This document shows positions 1 to 10,519 of a DNA stretch of 64,000 bases, one piece after another. The translations under genes and the position numbers were made by a program. Location of the stretch: the NCBI GenBank assembly GCA_020310875.1, contig CM035417.1, positions 105,938,647-106,002,646 on the forward strand, written 5' to 3'. Source of the DNA: Ceratopteris richardii. Taxonomy: Eukaryota; Streptophyta; Polypodiopsida; Polypodiales; Pteridaceae. The notes beneath the pieces are model-generated. The model was not told the origin of the DNA. It did not search any database and saw only the letters and a program-made list of their open reading frames with translations. Within the stretch, counting starts at the first letter, position 1. Each line of letters begins with the position of its first letter.

Positions 1-495
1 TTTACTGAAGTTAGAAGAAGAAGGAAAAGAAGTCCGAGGGCCAACGGTGAGAGGAACAACCTGCCAATTACCCCACACAGCAACCTGTACTGCAATCTTG
101 GAAAGGAGATCAACGAGCTCGACTACCCAGGTGGGAAGCCACCTGAGGTAGACAACTACGACGAAGCCCTAGAGATCCCTGACAACAAAGAAACTCCCCA
201 GGAGGGCTACACTACAAGCAAAGAAGATGGTTTCACTACTAATAATGAAGACAACATGGATAGTGAAAGTTCCATCATTGGATCGACGATCCCGGAAACG
301 ATGCCGAGCACGGGGCCCAAATCTCCCCAGCGGGGGGCATCCCGCAAAGGGAAACAGCCTTTGGAGTTACCCTGGAAAAGCCCCCATAAGAACCGATTTC
401 TAAGTCGGGATCAGATCCCAGCGAAAAAGAAAGATGAAGCCAAGAGAAGAAAGGACAAGGCTCCCTCCCACAAAGAGGGATCAACACAAAAATGA
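1..495 (+). CDS. LINE-A1 ORF1, C-terminal part
   Basis: Open in frame 1 from the window edge to a TGA at 493-495 (164 codons). It matches the C-terminal third of LINE-A2 ORF1: a basic patch rich in Arg/Lys near the start, an acidic Ser/Thr/Glu/Asp-rich stretch, then a Lys/Arg-rich tail. The nucleic-acid-binding DUF4283-like domain and the CCHC knuckle lie upstream of the window. Its stop overlaps the ORF2 start as ATGA (492-495). In L1-type elements ORF1 protein binds the element RNA in a ribonucleoprotein; here that is inferred by family. No lesion is seen in this part. Confidence 0.85.
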   Translation, partial: FTEVRRRRKRSPRANGERNNLPITPHSNLYCNLGKEINELDYPGGKPPEVDNYDEALEIPDNKETPQEGYTTSKEDGFTTNNEDNMDSESSIIGSTIPETMPSTGPKSPQRGASRKGKQPLELPWKSPHKNRFLSRDQIPAKKKDEAKRRKDKAPSHKEGSTQK

Positions 496-3400
496 TTGTC
501 ATCTCGCTAAATGCTAGGGGGCTAACCGACCCCTCAAGAGCGGCCATCATTGGTCAATGGCTCCGCGACATTAGCTTAAAACCAGACATTATATGCATTC
601 AAGAGATTAAAATTGACGGTGAAGACCTTCTGAAACGGCTTAGACAGGTTTCCTCGGCCCATGTGTGGATCCCAACAAAGCACCAACGGGATCCGGTGGA
701 ACGGCTATCGGTGTTAAACAACCCTGGCTTGAAAAGCTTGAGAACTCCATTGAAGATGTAAATCACCGCTGGATTGTGGTTTCTTTTGGTGCTCCCCTCT
801 GTGTTACTATGGTTTCTTTGTACGCCCCTAACGGGGATTTGGAGAGGCTGAACACTTGGACCTCTCTTGACTCGCTTCCCCACAACGTGCTTATTTGTGG
901 AGACTTCAACATGGTGGAGGACCCTATGGACAGATGGATGGGCAAGGGCAGGGTCATCGACAGTCGGGAGAAAGAAACGTGGGACATGACCAAACTCCAC
1001 TTGGATCTGGTCGAATTCAAAGACTCGAATGGCTTTTCCTGGTCGAATCTCCAAGCGGGCGAGGATCTGAGGAAAGCTAGACTTGATAGATGCTACATCT
1101 CTCAGAGTTTTACTCATCTGTGGGGCCACCCTTCCATCACGCAACGTACTGACCTCACCATCTCTGATCACTACCCGATCGTTATCACCTTTCAACCTTC
1201 CAACAGGACCCACAAGGCTCCATGGTTCCATGCCAACGCTTCCACCTTCTCTCTCCCCTCCGTCCATCATGAGATTACCGATGTGTGGAAGGTGGCGTTC
1301 GCCTCTGGCTTGGCCCCAGCCAAGTGCTGGAGAAGTGCGGTCGACAAGTCTCGCAAGATCATGATCAGAACTAAGAAGATGCTCGAGACAGTGCGGCGGG
1401 CTCGTAGGGAAGCGCTTTACCACAGACTCTGGAGACTCGAGGAGGAAGTAAACAAAGGAAAACACCAAGCCCAGAAAGGCCTCCGAAAAATCAGAGCGGC
1501 GTTGAGATACGAGGAAGAAATACAAAGGAAAAACTTGCAAATCTTCTTCAAGGAGTGGTGGGCTGGAAAAGCCGACAAACCCACCAAAGAGATGTGCAGT
1601 ATCCTTAAAAGGAAACACAACAGAGAGACGATTCCCCTACTGCTAGACCCACATGGCAATGTATGCAACTCGGAAGAAGATAATGTTGGCATCATCGAAG
1701 GGCACTTCACGAGACTCCTGGGAACCTCGATCCCCCTCTCCCACCATAGAAGGGACTGCATGGCTGCCATCTCCAGGGTTTCCCCCCGGAGAATACCACC
1801 CAACCTCCACTCCCTGCTTCATGCCCCGATCTCTGAATCAGAAATCATTGAGGTCATTGATGCCCTCCCTCTCGGTAAAAGCCCGGGACCCGACGGACTC
1901 ACTAACGAGTTTTTTAAATCCTTCAAGCTGGTGGTTGCCACCCCTCTTCGGATGGTTTGGCAAGAAGCGCTAAAATTTGGTGCTCTTCCTTCTTGTATAA
2001 ATAACGGAATTATCAAGCTGATTCACAAGAAGGGGGAAAAAAACAGAATCGAGAACTGGCGGCCAATTACCATGCTTCAAACAGGTTACAAGATCGTCGC
2101 CAAAGTCATTGCCAACAGACTTGCATGCCACCTGAGATCTTGGCTTAGTGAGGACCAAAAAGGTTTCATCAAAGGCAGGTCCATCCTGGAAACCATTATG
2201 GATATTTGGGAAGGTATTCAATTTGCAAATGAGTCTAATCAAGATGTGGTCTTCCTCAAGATCGACTTTGACAAAGCCTACGATAGGCTAGAATGGGACT
2301 ATATTCTGCAGTCGCTCCAGGACCTCGGATGTAGTCAGAAATTCACTAAGATGATCGCGACCCTTCTCGGCAACGAACGACCCAAATTAACGTTAACGGC
2401 AAACTTTCGAAGGCGATCCATCTTAAAAGATCTATTAGACAAGGGTGCCCTCTTGCCCCCCTTCTCTTTGCCATCGCCACTGAGGGGCTGAGCAGACTCG
2501 TGGCTCATCATGTGGAGGCTGGCAATATCAAAGGCCTCCAGCTTCCTCATGATCACAGTCAAATCATCATGAGACTTTTTGCCGACGATATGAACGCGTT
2601 CGTTCACAATGATAATACCAGCCTGGAGACTTTCTGGAGGTGTCTTGATACCTTTTGTGAGGCCTCTGGATCCAAAATCAACCACAATAAGACCGCCTTT
2701 AGGGCCATCGTGGGACATCAACCTGGCCTTCTCATTGATCATGGCTGTCAAATCATTCCGCAGGGCCAAATCTTTCGGCTACTTGGAATCCCCTTGGGGT
2801 TTGGCGTCTCTATGGAGCAGCGATGGAACTGGGTGCTGGCCAAACTTGAAAACAAGCTCAATTACTGGAGAGGCATGCAAATCAATCTCGCTGGACGGGC
2901 GATGGTTATCAACACGTTCCTCCTCTCGTCTACCATCTATTTCCTTTCTTGCTGGAGACCGAATGAGCAAGGCCTGTCCAAACTGAATAGCACCTGCAGA
3001 AACTTTCTTTGGACGGGTGATCATAACAGAAGGGGGGTGCCTAAAATCAAATGGGCCATCTGCACCAGCCCTAGAGATAGCGGGGGGCTTGGCATCCTGG
3101 ACATCGGGTGCATGGCTAACAAACTGGCAGCCAAATGGATGATTAAAGCTTGGTGCAATAAGGAGGCCTCGTGGGCCAAGCTGATCTTCAGAAACAAAAA
3201 TGAGTTGGCCCTCACGGGGTTCCCGAACTGGAAGAACCTTGACATAATGACCCTACTATTCTCCCCGATTCCTGTCTTCCCGAAAGGCTCCACTCTCGTC
3301 TGCTCTCTTTGGAAGGGATGGAATAAAGTCAAAAGCTTCACAAGAATCAGTGAGGACTGGAAGTGGGCGGCCGGAATCAGACAAAACGACTCTATCTGGT

Positions 3401-4314
3401 TTCCGATACATGGCATCCGGAGGGTGGAGTCGTGGAACATTCAAAATGCCAAGAAGTTATGGAACAAAGGATTCAAAAAATGGAAACACCTCTGGAAACA
3501 TGACACCAACAGTTGGATCAACTACGAGGATATTGACCCTCGCATAAACATCTCCTACGAAGAATGGAACACCTTGCAAAGCAGATGCCTCGCTTGGGAT
3601 CGTCACAAAACTCGCCTTCTCATGGGACAAGATGCTCCGAACGCGCGTGGTCTCAAATGGCACAATGGGAATAGCCTACTCAAAATCCCGAACATCAAAG
3701 AAACGACTGACCTCCAGATCAGCCTCAACAAGAAGTGGTGCCTGTCCTGGACGCGGCTTCGGTGGGACATGAAATTCATGGGTATCTGGCACCCACTTAT
3801 AGAGATTAAGAAGTCGGTCCTCTTATGGCAAATTCTTCATCGAGGAATTTGGACTAACCATAAGGCAAGCAAAATTTGTGGGATCCCTCCGTGGTGCAAA
3901 CGCTGCCACCGTGCAATCGAAGATGTCCCACACACCTTCCTTACTTGCCCCAACTCCTACAGAATCTGGCACATGGTTGGACTGAAAATCAGAGTTCAAA
4001 AACAGCTTAACTGGAAACAAGTCCTTTTGGGTGAAGCGATTGGATGCTCTGCGGCTCTCTGGAACGCGATCAGAGGGGAAGTCCTGTGGAAAATTTGGCG
4101 GGAGCGGTGTGCTCTCAACTTCGGCGACCCCCCCAGGGAGTGGTCGATTGAAAAATCTCTTTTCCTCCTTGGCAAAAGGATTGTCAACAGTAAGAAATCC
4201 CCCCCCTTCAGGCACCACCAAGTCCTCCTTTTGATCAACAACAAGCTCAAACCCAAGTGGGTCCCGCATGAGGGCGACGAGAGGGTGATCAACCTTCTTT
4301 GTACTGCAACCTAG
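492..4314 (+). pseudogene. LINE-A1 ORF2 (endonuclease-reverse transcriptase), two frameshifts
   Basis: Starts at ATG 492 with the apurinic-type endonuclease signature (SLNARG, then IQE) and continues through GDFN, SDHYP, the RT motifs SPGPDG, DFDKAYDR and FADD, and a C-terminal Cys/His zinc-binding region, ending at 4314. Compared with A2, one G is missing near 688-691 (CGGGATCC against CGGGGGTCC) and one C near 2374 (CAACGAACG against CAACGCAACG). Each throws translation out of frame, so the reading passes through three frames. No other stop is seen. The first break falls in the endonuclease and the second just before the RT QGCPLAP motif, so this copy makes no full enzyme. The mutations look recent. 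Confidence 0.93.
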
Positions 4315-4459
4315 GAATCAACCAAGCTTCCCCTGCTTTGTGGGATTTGGGGGGTCCCGTGGGCACTAGTCCCCTTCTATTGTACCTTTGTTTCTTAATT
4401 TAATTCAAGTCCGGGAGAGTAGGCTATTGCCGAACTTCCTTTATATTAAAAAAAAAAGA

Positions 4460-4700
4460 AGCAATAGGTGTATAGACCAAAATAGCAAGTTTTGTGACAC
4501 TAGTTATTCATGAAGTAGTCTGTTTTGATTCAATTGTTTCAACCATCAACTCCAAAGTACATAGGTACTTTCTTGGTGTCGTTTGCAAGCTAAAAGGGCC
4601 TACTATCAAAAAATCTGAAGTGTATTTGGGTGGGTACAAAGCAAGTTTTAGCAGTACCACCTCACTTCCTTGAAGTATCCATCCATTTCTTCCAACAGTG
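4460..4700 (+). mobile_element. Diverged copia LTR 3'-end fragment
   Basis: Reads like the last 240 or so bases of the copia-A LTR: shared in order are GGTGTAT, AATAGCAAG, CTGTTTTGAT, GTACATAGG, GCAAGCTAAAAGGGCC and a final CATCCATTTCTTCCA. Many substitutions and small indels separate them, so this is an older member of the same or a sister family. LINE-A1 sits immediately upstream. The rest of this LTR lies beyond the LINE or is lost. Confidence 0.6.
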
Positions 4701-4739
4701 TTGTCTGTTTTCTCCACAAAGCCTCTTTTTTTAGTTACT

Positions 4740-6000
4740 TGAAGATTATTGAAATACTCCTCTCTACCTCAGATGTGGTTACAACAACCAGAATCCATAT
4801 ACTACACCTCATCATGGAATTGGACTTCACTACTATGCTTTGTAGATAACAAATGTGGATCTTGTGAATTGGTTAAGGTTACATTGTCCTTTGTAATTTT
4901 CCCCACCTTGATTTTGCTACCAATATTTGAGATAGTGTCCCTGATTCCCACAATTGAAGCATGCATTTGAATTGGATTAACCTATGCATCCATATTTTCC
5001 TCCTCTCCATCTACTCTTCCTATTCCTCTTGATGATTCACCTTTACATTGGGTTGGTTGATTCCCATAATGGCTTTATGAAACTTGTTGCTAGTTGCTTC
5101 TACTTTCTCGTGATCCATCCATGTAACCTCTACCTCTTCCTATTTTTGGTTAGACGAGTTGATATTGGTTGCCCTTGAACTTGTTTCCACCATGGTTGAT
5201 CTATTGATTCACTATAAGAGGGAGAACGTTCTCAAAATCAGCTTATGAGTCTTTTACATACATATAGGTTATAAATATCTTCCATTTATCATCTCCCCTA
5301 AGCCCATTAGGTGTGTGGGCAACAAAGAAATTATCATCTACGACACATCCTATTGAATTATTTGCATTAGAAATATACTTTAATTGGAGTATAAAGTCAT
5401 TAATGTTGTAATTTCATGACTTTCTAAGGTTTTTGAACTCATTCTCTAGCTGAATTTGGTAGGCTTTATAGAGATAGAGTAGAACCTTTCTCAAAACTTC
5501 CAAAACTTCTTATATGTATATAGATCTTGGATATGAACTATCATGGAGTTGCGTATTTCTTGATATAGAATGAAGATAATTTCCCTATCCCTTTCTTCAC
5601 ACTCTCTAGTTAGTCTCCTATATTATTCAATAGGTGTATGTGGATGTATGTATTTCTTCATCTCTGTAACACTAACCAATTCCCATACAACCTTTCCCAT
5701 AAGGAGGTTAAAGATTCCAAACTTTCAAGGTTTCCAATCTACTCTATTCAAGCTTCTCAATATGAGTTTTATATTCTTCCATTCTGTATTAAAGAATGAT
5801 ATATTAGCTTCCCACAAGAGCCTCCACGTGTCTTAAACCTTTGCTAACGATATAAGCTTCCCCTTGCTTCAAATCCTTCTTCAAATATTCCTAGTTTTTG
5901 CTTCAATACTTCACCCTCAAGCAATTTCATGGCCTACATTTGATGTCCTCAATACTCACGTTTCAGATTTCATACTACTAATAGAGTATATCTACTCGGA
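4740..6000 (-). pseudogene. Degraded Ty1/copia gag-protease relic
   Basis: On the minus strand, bases 4961-4920 read CFNCGNQGHYLKYW, a gag CCHC knuckle with its last Cys replaced by Trp. Bases 4801-4772 read YMDSGCCNHI, the copia protease active-site motif (usually DSGCSNH). RG-rich coding just upstream (about 5160-4985) fits the basic region before the knuckle. Further right, gag-like text is broken by many stops. No integrase or RT follows because the relic ends against the LTR fragment at 4.7 kb. The upstream limit near 6000 is a guess. Confidence 0.6.
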
Positions 6001-7168
6001 ATTGTAGCAAGAAATTGATGGGCCTTTCCTAAGACCACTCTATTGCCTACCATAGTTACCGAAAATTTGAATTGCTCAATGTAAGAGCAGAGTAAACCTT
6101 TAAATCTTTGCACAAACAAACTAGACTCTTTATTATTTCCCGAAAACCATAGATCACTAGATTTTGAGAATCTGAGGTACGATAATCTTTTTTCACAAGG
6201 AGTACTAATAGTCGTCGAAACATGCAGTTTGTACCTATGAGTACTCTTCACACACATGCACTTTGGATATATGTAGAGATCCGACCTCAATGTAATCAAT
6301 AAGAATGAACACTTGAGGCTTACATTATAATCAAATGAAATCTTACAAGGGTGGCAACAAGATGATGTATCTTGCCTAATAAACAACCAATCACACAACG
6401 AAAAAAGAGATCTTCCTAAGTGAAAATTCAAGCTAGCAGGGGCCAAATTACCTAGAGGGTAGCTTATTCCTTCTTGCCATCACGCATGTGAGGATCTTTT
6501 GAATGAGGATCTCTCAAGCCGCCACCCATATTGCACGAATTTATGCACACAATTTGATATAATTGGACACATTCAATACAATATATATTGTTTAGTTTTC
6601 TTCTCTTTTTTTTTTCGTTTTTTTGATGATATTACAAAGAGTACACTATGTGAAGAATGGAGATTCTCGTATAAGGCCAAATTTTGGACCCATTGATTGG
6701 GGTCCAAAGAGCCTCACCTCCCAAGATGTCTAATGAAAATGTGGTTCGGCCCAATTTGGAATGAATATGCAAAGGCATTCATCGATTTGATTTTAGCTAC
6801 TTGCTTCTTCATCTTGGAATGGAAAAAGAGCACAAGACAACCAATCCAAAAACTAAGAGTTTTGAAATAGTGATCATGACACTTATTTTTCACTATTTAA
6901 AATTTTGCATAAGAATACCTCTAGTAGAAAACTTCCTCTAAAGTCCATAAAGTGTTAATTTTGTATACAAACGATTCTTTGGGTAATCCTAACTTGGACT
7001 AGAATTTGTAAATTGAAAGCTCTAAAATCAATGTAGCAATGGCATCCAAAACATAAAACAACTTAAAAGGGTTCAAGCCACTACAAACTTATAAGAAGTC
7101 TAGTAGACCCATAGATTCGCAGGTAGATATTCCTCCTCTGGAAATTCTAACAATATCTTCTATAACAT
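6001..7168. other. Gene-free AT-rich stretch
   Basis: No coding region supported. A 158-codon open frame on the minus strand (6446-5970) has no motif I recognise and sits in AT-rich, probably transposon-derived DNA. Confidence 0.5.
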
Positions 7169-7635
7169 GATCAATTAAACTTTATTGGTACATTCCTCTA
7201 ATCTATCGGCATGAGGATAGTGAGTAGTACTAAATTTATCCTTGATGCGGTAATGGTCTATATTTGCTTTAAGAAGATTATTTAAAAAATGATTATGATA
7301 GTTAGAGATTAATTGCAATGGAAGTCCAAAGCAAGGGAGTAACTCATGTAGTAAAGTAGTGCCCATATATCTAATAATGGCATGTCAAAGAATCCAAGGG
7401 TTTCCTCATTATGTTCTATAATTTGTACAAGTTAAAAAGGAAGATATGTTGAACTGATACATAGGCCCAGGAATGGGACTAGTGAAATCTAATTGCCATT
7501 TTTGGAAAGGCTCAAGAGGAAATACTACTTGCAAAGGAAAATGATGCACTACACAATGTTCACCTATCCTTTGACATGGGTCACAAAGGTAGATATAATT
7601 TTAGAAAGCTTGACAGAATGTAGGCCACCATAGAA
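7169..7635 (-). pseudogene. Ty3/gypsy integrase relic
   Basis: Minus-strand reading shows, in order, the second half of the integrase zinc finger (CDPCQRIG at 7585-7562), a gypsy-style linker containing FPLQVVFPLEPFQKWQLDF, and the core with PLQLIS and FSTTHYPHADRLEE (about 7360-7175). In active family members these are LISDRG and STAYHPQTDGQTE; here the catalytic D of the SDRG motif is replaced (ISNYHN) and there are frameshifts. It is a dead fragment. No RT or LTR could be joined to it with confidence. Confidence 0.7.
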
Positions 7636-8621
7636 CGCTAGAAATAATTTGTGAGACTAAACTCAAAACTGTAATAGAAGAATTCAAACACTACACAAGA
7701 AGTAGATGGTTCTATCCACCCATGCAATCCCTATATGGACCACAGATAGGGATCTAAGTAGATGATAGGTTAACAATTATAGGCTAACAAATTGGGTACT
7801 AAGATGGATATTCTAATGGTTCCAAACACCACACACTATGATCCAACATGGGGATTGGACCATCCTTATAATGTACTCCAAGCCTAAGTCCACCTACCCA
7901 TGTTGTATGGTCGTGGTAGTTTGATTTGTGCCAGCAAAATATGCACCATCAGTCTATGGGGTAAATCCAATGGTAGAAAAGTAGGATCATCAACCATTTT
8001 TATTACCCTTTATATTGCTTAATTCACACTTAAGATCAAATCAATAAGCAATGGGCCACATCGAATATATCTTTACCAAATATAGCAAGCTACTTTTGTT
8101 TCTATACGTTTATAAGGTAAATCTCACATACTGTCAATCGCAAATCCAATGGCTTAAAAATACGTTTCCATATAAAGCGTGCTATAGACCTCATTTTATC
8201 TCAAAGTTAGGAACCTCCGAATGTCCAAAACTCTAAGAGGGCTTCTCATCATAATGGGGGCCTTATAAATTAGAGTGGAATGGAACAATGGTGATGCTCT
8301 ATTAGGGTGAGGCTTTGAGCATATCTAAACCCCCCCCCCCCCCCCCGCCCCCAATGTCCACCTAATCCTTCTCGAGGGTGGAGAAGATTAACATTAATTC
8401 TTTGGTTGTAGACTTAACAAGTTGTACGTAAGTGTGTTTTGGTTCTTTACTTGGTAATGACCGACCGAGTATGTAAGAAACATGTTTATGCGTTATTGCT
8501 ACTTTTTTAAGATAGGTAGAACTTTTCTAACAATATATATCTGGTTTAAATTCCCGTTTAACTAAGGTTAACCTATTAGAGTAAGCCAAACCTTCGCCTC
8601 ATAATCAATGAATGCTATAAT
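7636..8621. other. Gene-free stretch with a poly(C) run
   Basis: No open frame with a recognisable domain. Probably decayed gypsy sequence, but nothing specific can be named apart from the C run described separately. Confidence 0.4.
8330..8352 (+). repeat. Poly(C) tract
   Basis: Seventeen C, one G, then five C. The complementary strand is a G run that could form a quadruplex. A sequencing-length error is also possible in such a run. Confidence 0.9.
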
Positions 8622-9311
8622 AGGATTGGTGAAATAAATATATGCGGGTTCATGTCTAAAGAATATTATTTTTTCTTAAATAGGAGCGATAGTTAATTGC
8701 TCTATAATACCTTCCTTGATGGTTACATTATAATCTTTCCGAGTGGCTAGTGGTTCTTGCAAATTGAATATAGGGTTTTGGTTTATTTCCTAGTTAAATT
8801 ATTAAATTGGGAGAGTAATTCATAGATATGTATTATTGTATAAAGTTCTATTGTTTCCAAAAATTGCCTAGCCTAGAATTAAAATCATAATTCAACCATT
8901 TGATTTCAAAAACTTCTAGGATTTAAAACTAATATCATAATGTCTTGTATGTTTTTCTATAAAAGGATTGGTGAAATAAATATATGCCGGTTCATGTCTA
9001 AAGAATATTATTTTTTCTTAAATAGGAGCGATAGTTAACTGCTCTATAATACCTTCCTTGATTGTTAGATTGCAATCTTTCCCAGTGTCTAGTGGTTCTT
9101 GCAAATTCAATATAGGGTTTCGGTTAATTTCCTAGTTAACTCATTAAATTTGGACAATACTTCATAGATGTGTATTATTGTACAAAGTTCTATTGTTTCC
9201 AAAACTTTCCTAGCCTAGACTTAAAATCACCATTCAACCATTTGAACGCAACAATATCGTATGTCCTAGTTCTAGAAACTAAAAATTTAAAACTAATATC
9301 ATAATGTCTTG
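8622..9311. repeat. 342-bp tandem duplication
   Basis: The segment starting AGGATTGGTGAAATAAATAT at 8622 starts again at 8964 and the two copies stay alignable to about 8950 and 9311. Shared landmarks include TTCATGTCTAAAGAATATTA, AGGAGCGATAGTTAA and GTGTATTATTGTA. Copies differ by scattered substitutions plus an extra segment in the second near 9240-9275, so the duplication is not recent. No coding function is seen. Confidence 0.85.
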
Positions 9312-10026
9312 TGTGGTTTGAAAGAACTTTCAAATTAGAGGCACCTAAAATAAGTTTCGAGTCCATAGGATAATTACTAACTCACGGGAAATAAAAAGGA
9401 GATAAATCTAACGCAAGGTTCTTTTTTATCAATGGATATATATCTTGTGAACTTTTAGGCCACCTACGTTCTTGCACTGTATTGCATAGTTTTTTGATAA
9501 TGTATCATATGCCTAGTGATACTCACACAAATGAGCATGGCGTTTCTTCCGAAAACCTCCAGGTAAGGATTTAAAAAAAATCTAGACTTCATAGAAGCTA
9601 TATTACATAGAATATCATTGATAATAAGGGTCCCCAATCCTTATCTCAATTTTTCCACCTCATTTTAGTTGATCATTATACATTCATCTCACCTTTAATC
9701 CATGACTAAGACATAGGAAAGAAACCCTAGTTTCATGTTAAGTGTTCAAAATTATCCCTCCCTTCAAGTAAACATATGATCTCCTTAACCTAGATCGATT
9801 CCTTTAGCACCTACACCTAGTAAAATGTTAGAAGTTGGTTGTTAAGCAGTCCCGATATATCCTCACAAGGATCAAACCAATATCTCGTCACAAGGATCAA
9901 AAGGAGATTCCAAGAATTCAATGCGCAAGAAGGGACAATTTTTATCGTGACTTCGACATCTCTAGAATGAAGTTCATAAAGAAAATCCCCACCTTCAACT
10001 CACACTTCAGAAAATTAGAAGCAACC
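9312..10026. other. Gene-free stretch
   Basis: A 64-codon frame (9835-10029) has no recognisable motif. Nothing else is supported. Confidence 0.4.
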
Positions 10027-10125
10027 TAATGAAAAAAATAAATTGCAAGTTTATTTTAAAGATTGGTGGGCGAGCAAAGCAGATAAAGTGATGAAAGAAA
10101 TGTGTAAACACTCCTTTCATTTTTT
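10027..10125 (+). pseudogene. LINE-A ORF2 scrap (linker before RT)
   Basis: Translates as LQVYFKDWWASKADKVMKEM, matching LQIFFKEWWAGKADKPTKEM of the LINE-A ORF2 region between endonuclease and RT. It breaks off at a T-rich run near 10120. Confidence 0.75.
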
Positions 10126-10249
10126 TTTTCCTCTTTTGGAGTCCAAAAGACAAAGTTTAGCAAAGTCGATAAGAATTTTGTAGAAATATCCTCTCTACAA
10201 GTATCTCCAACAAGAGGTGTGTGCCAAAAATCATATGCACCATTTGTGT

Positions 10250-10515
10250 TAAACATAATGATTATGGTGGATTGGCATTCTGAATGTTGGAGGAATGGTA
10301 CATAAGTAAGCTGCCAAGTGGATGATCAAAGTGTTGTGTAACATAGCAGCTTCATGGGCTAAGTAGATTCTCAAAAACAAATATTTTCTTATATTGATGG
10401 GAACCTAGGTGAAAGGGAGCCGAACTACTCACTCTTATGTCTCTTGCCCTTCCTTTAACTGCCAAAGTTCAAAACTAGTCTACTCCGTGTGAAAGAGTTG
10501 GAACAATATAAAACC
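10250..10515 (+). pseudogene. LINE-A ORF2 scrap (post-RT region)
   Basis: Nucleotide and reading-frame match to the LINE-A segment encoding DSGGLGILDIGCMANKLAAK onward: here DYGGLAF, then a stop, then recognisable KLPS and SWAK-like text. It lies in the same orientation as the scrap at 10027 and probably belongs to one old copy with a large internal deletion. Confidence 0.65.
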
Positions 10516-10519
10516 ATAC

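Larger units (their letters stand above)
1..4457 (+). mobile_element. LINE-A1, L1-type retrotransposon, 5' end outside window
   Basis: Non-LTR retrotransposon running from the window edge, inside ORF1, through ORF2, a short 3' UTR (about 4315-4447) and a run of ten A at 4448-4457. Base 1 corresponds to base 22452 of LINE-A2, so roughly the first 900 bases of ORF1 and the 5' UTR lie upstream of the window. It differs from A2 by only a few bases per 60-base line, so both are recent copies of one source. The 3' flank is an old copia LTR fragment, which A1 therefore entered. A target duplication cannot be tested because the 5' flank is missing. Confidence 0.95.

Noticed and set aside
599..1618. 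339-codon open frame antisense to LINE-A1 ORF2
   Set aside because: Exact mirror of conserved ORF2 coding; the same antisense frames recur, broken or open, in every LINE-A copy and carry no motif.
5970..6446. 158-codon minus-strand frame as a gene
   Set aside because: No domain, AT-rich low-complexity composition and decayed transposons on both sides.
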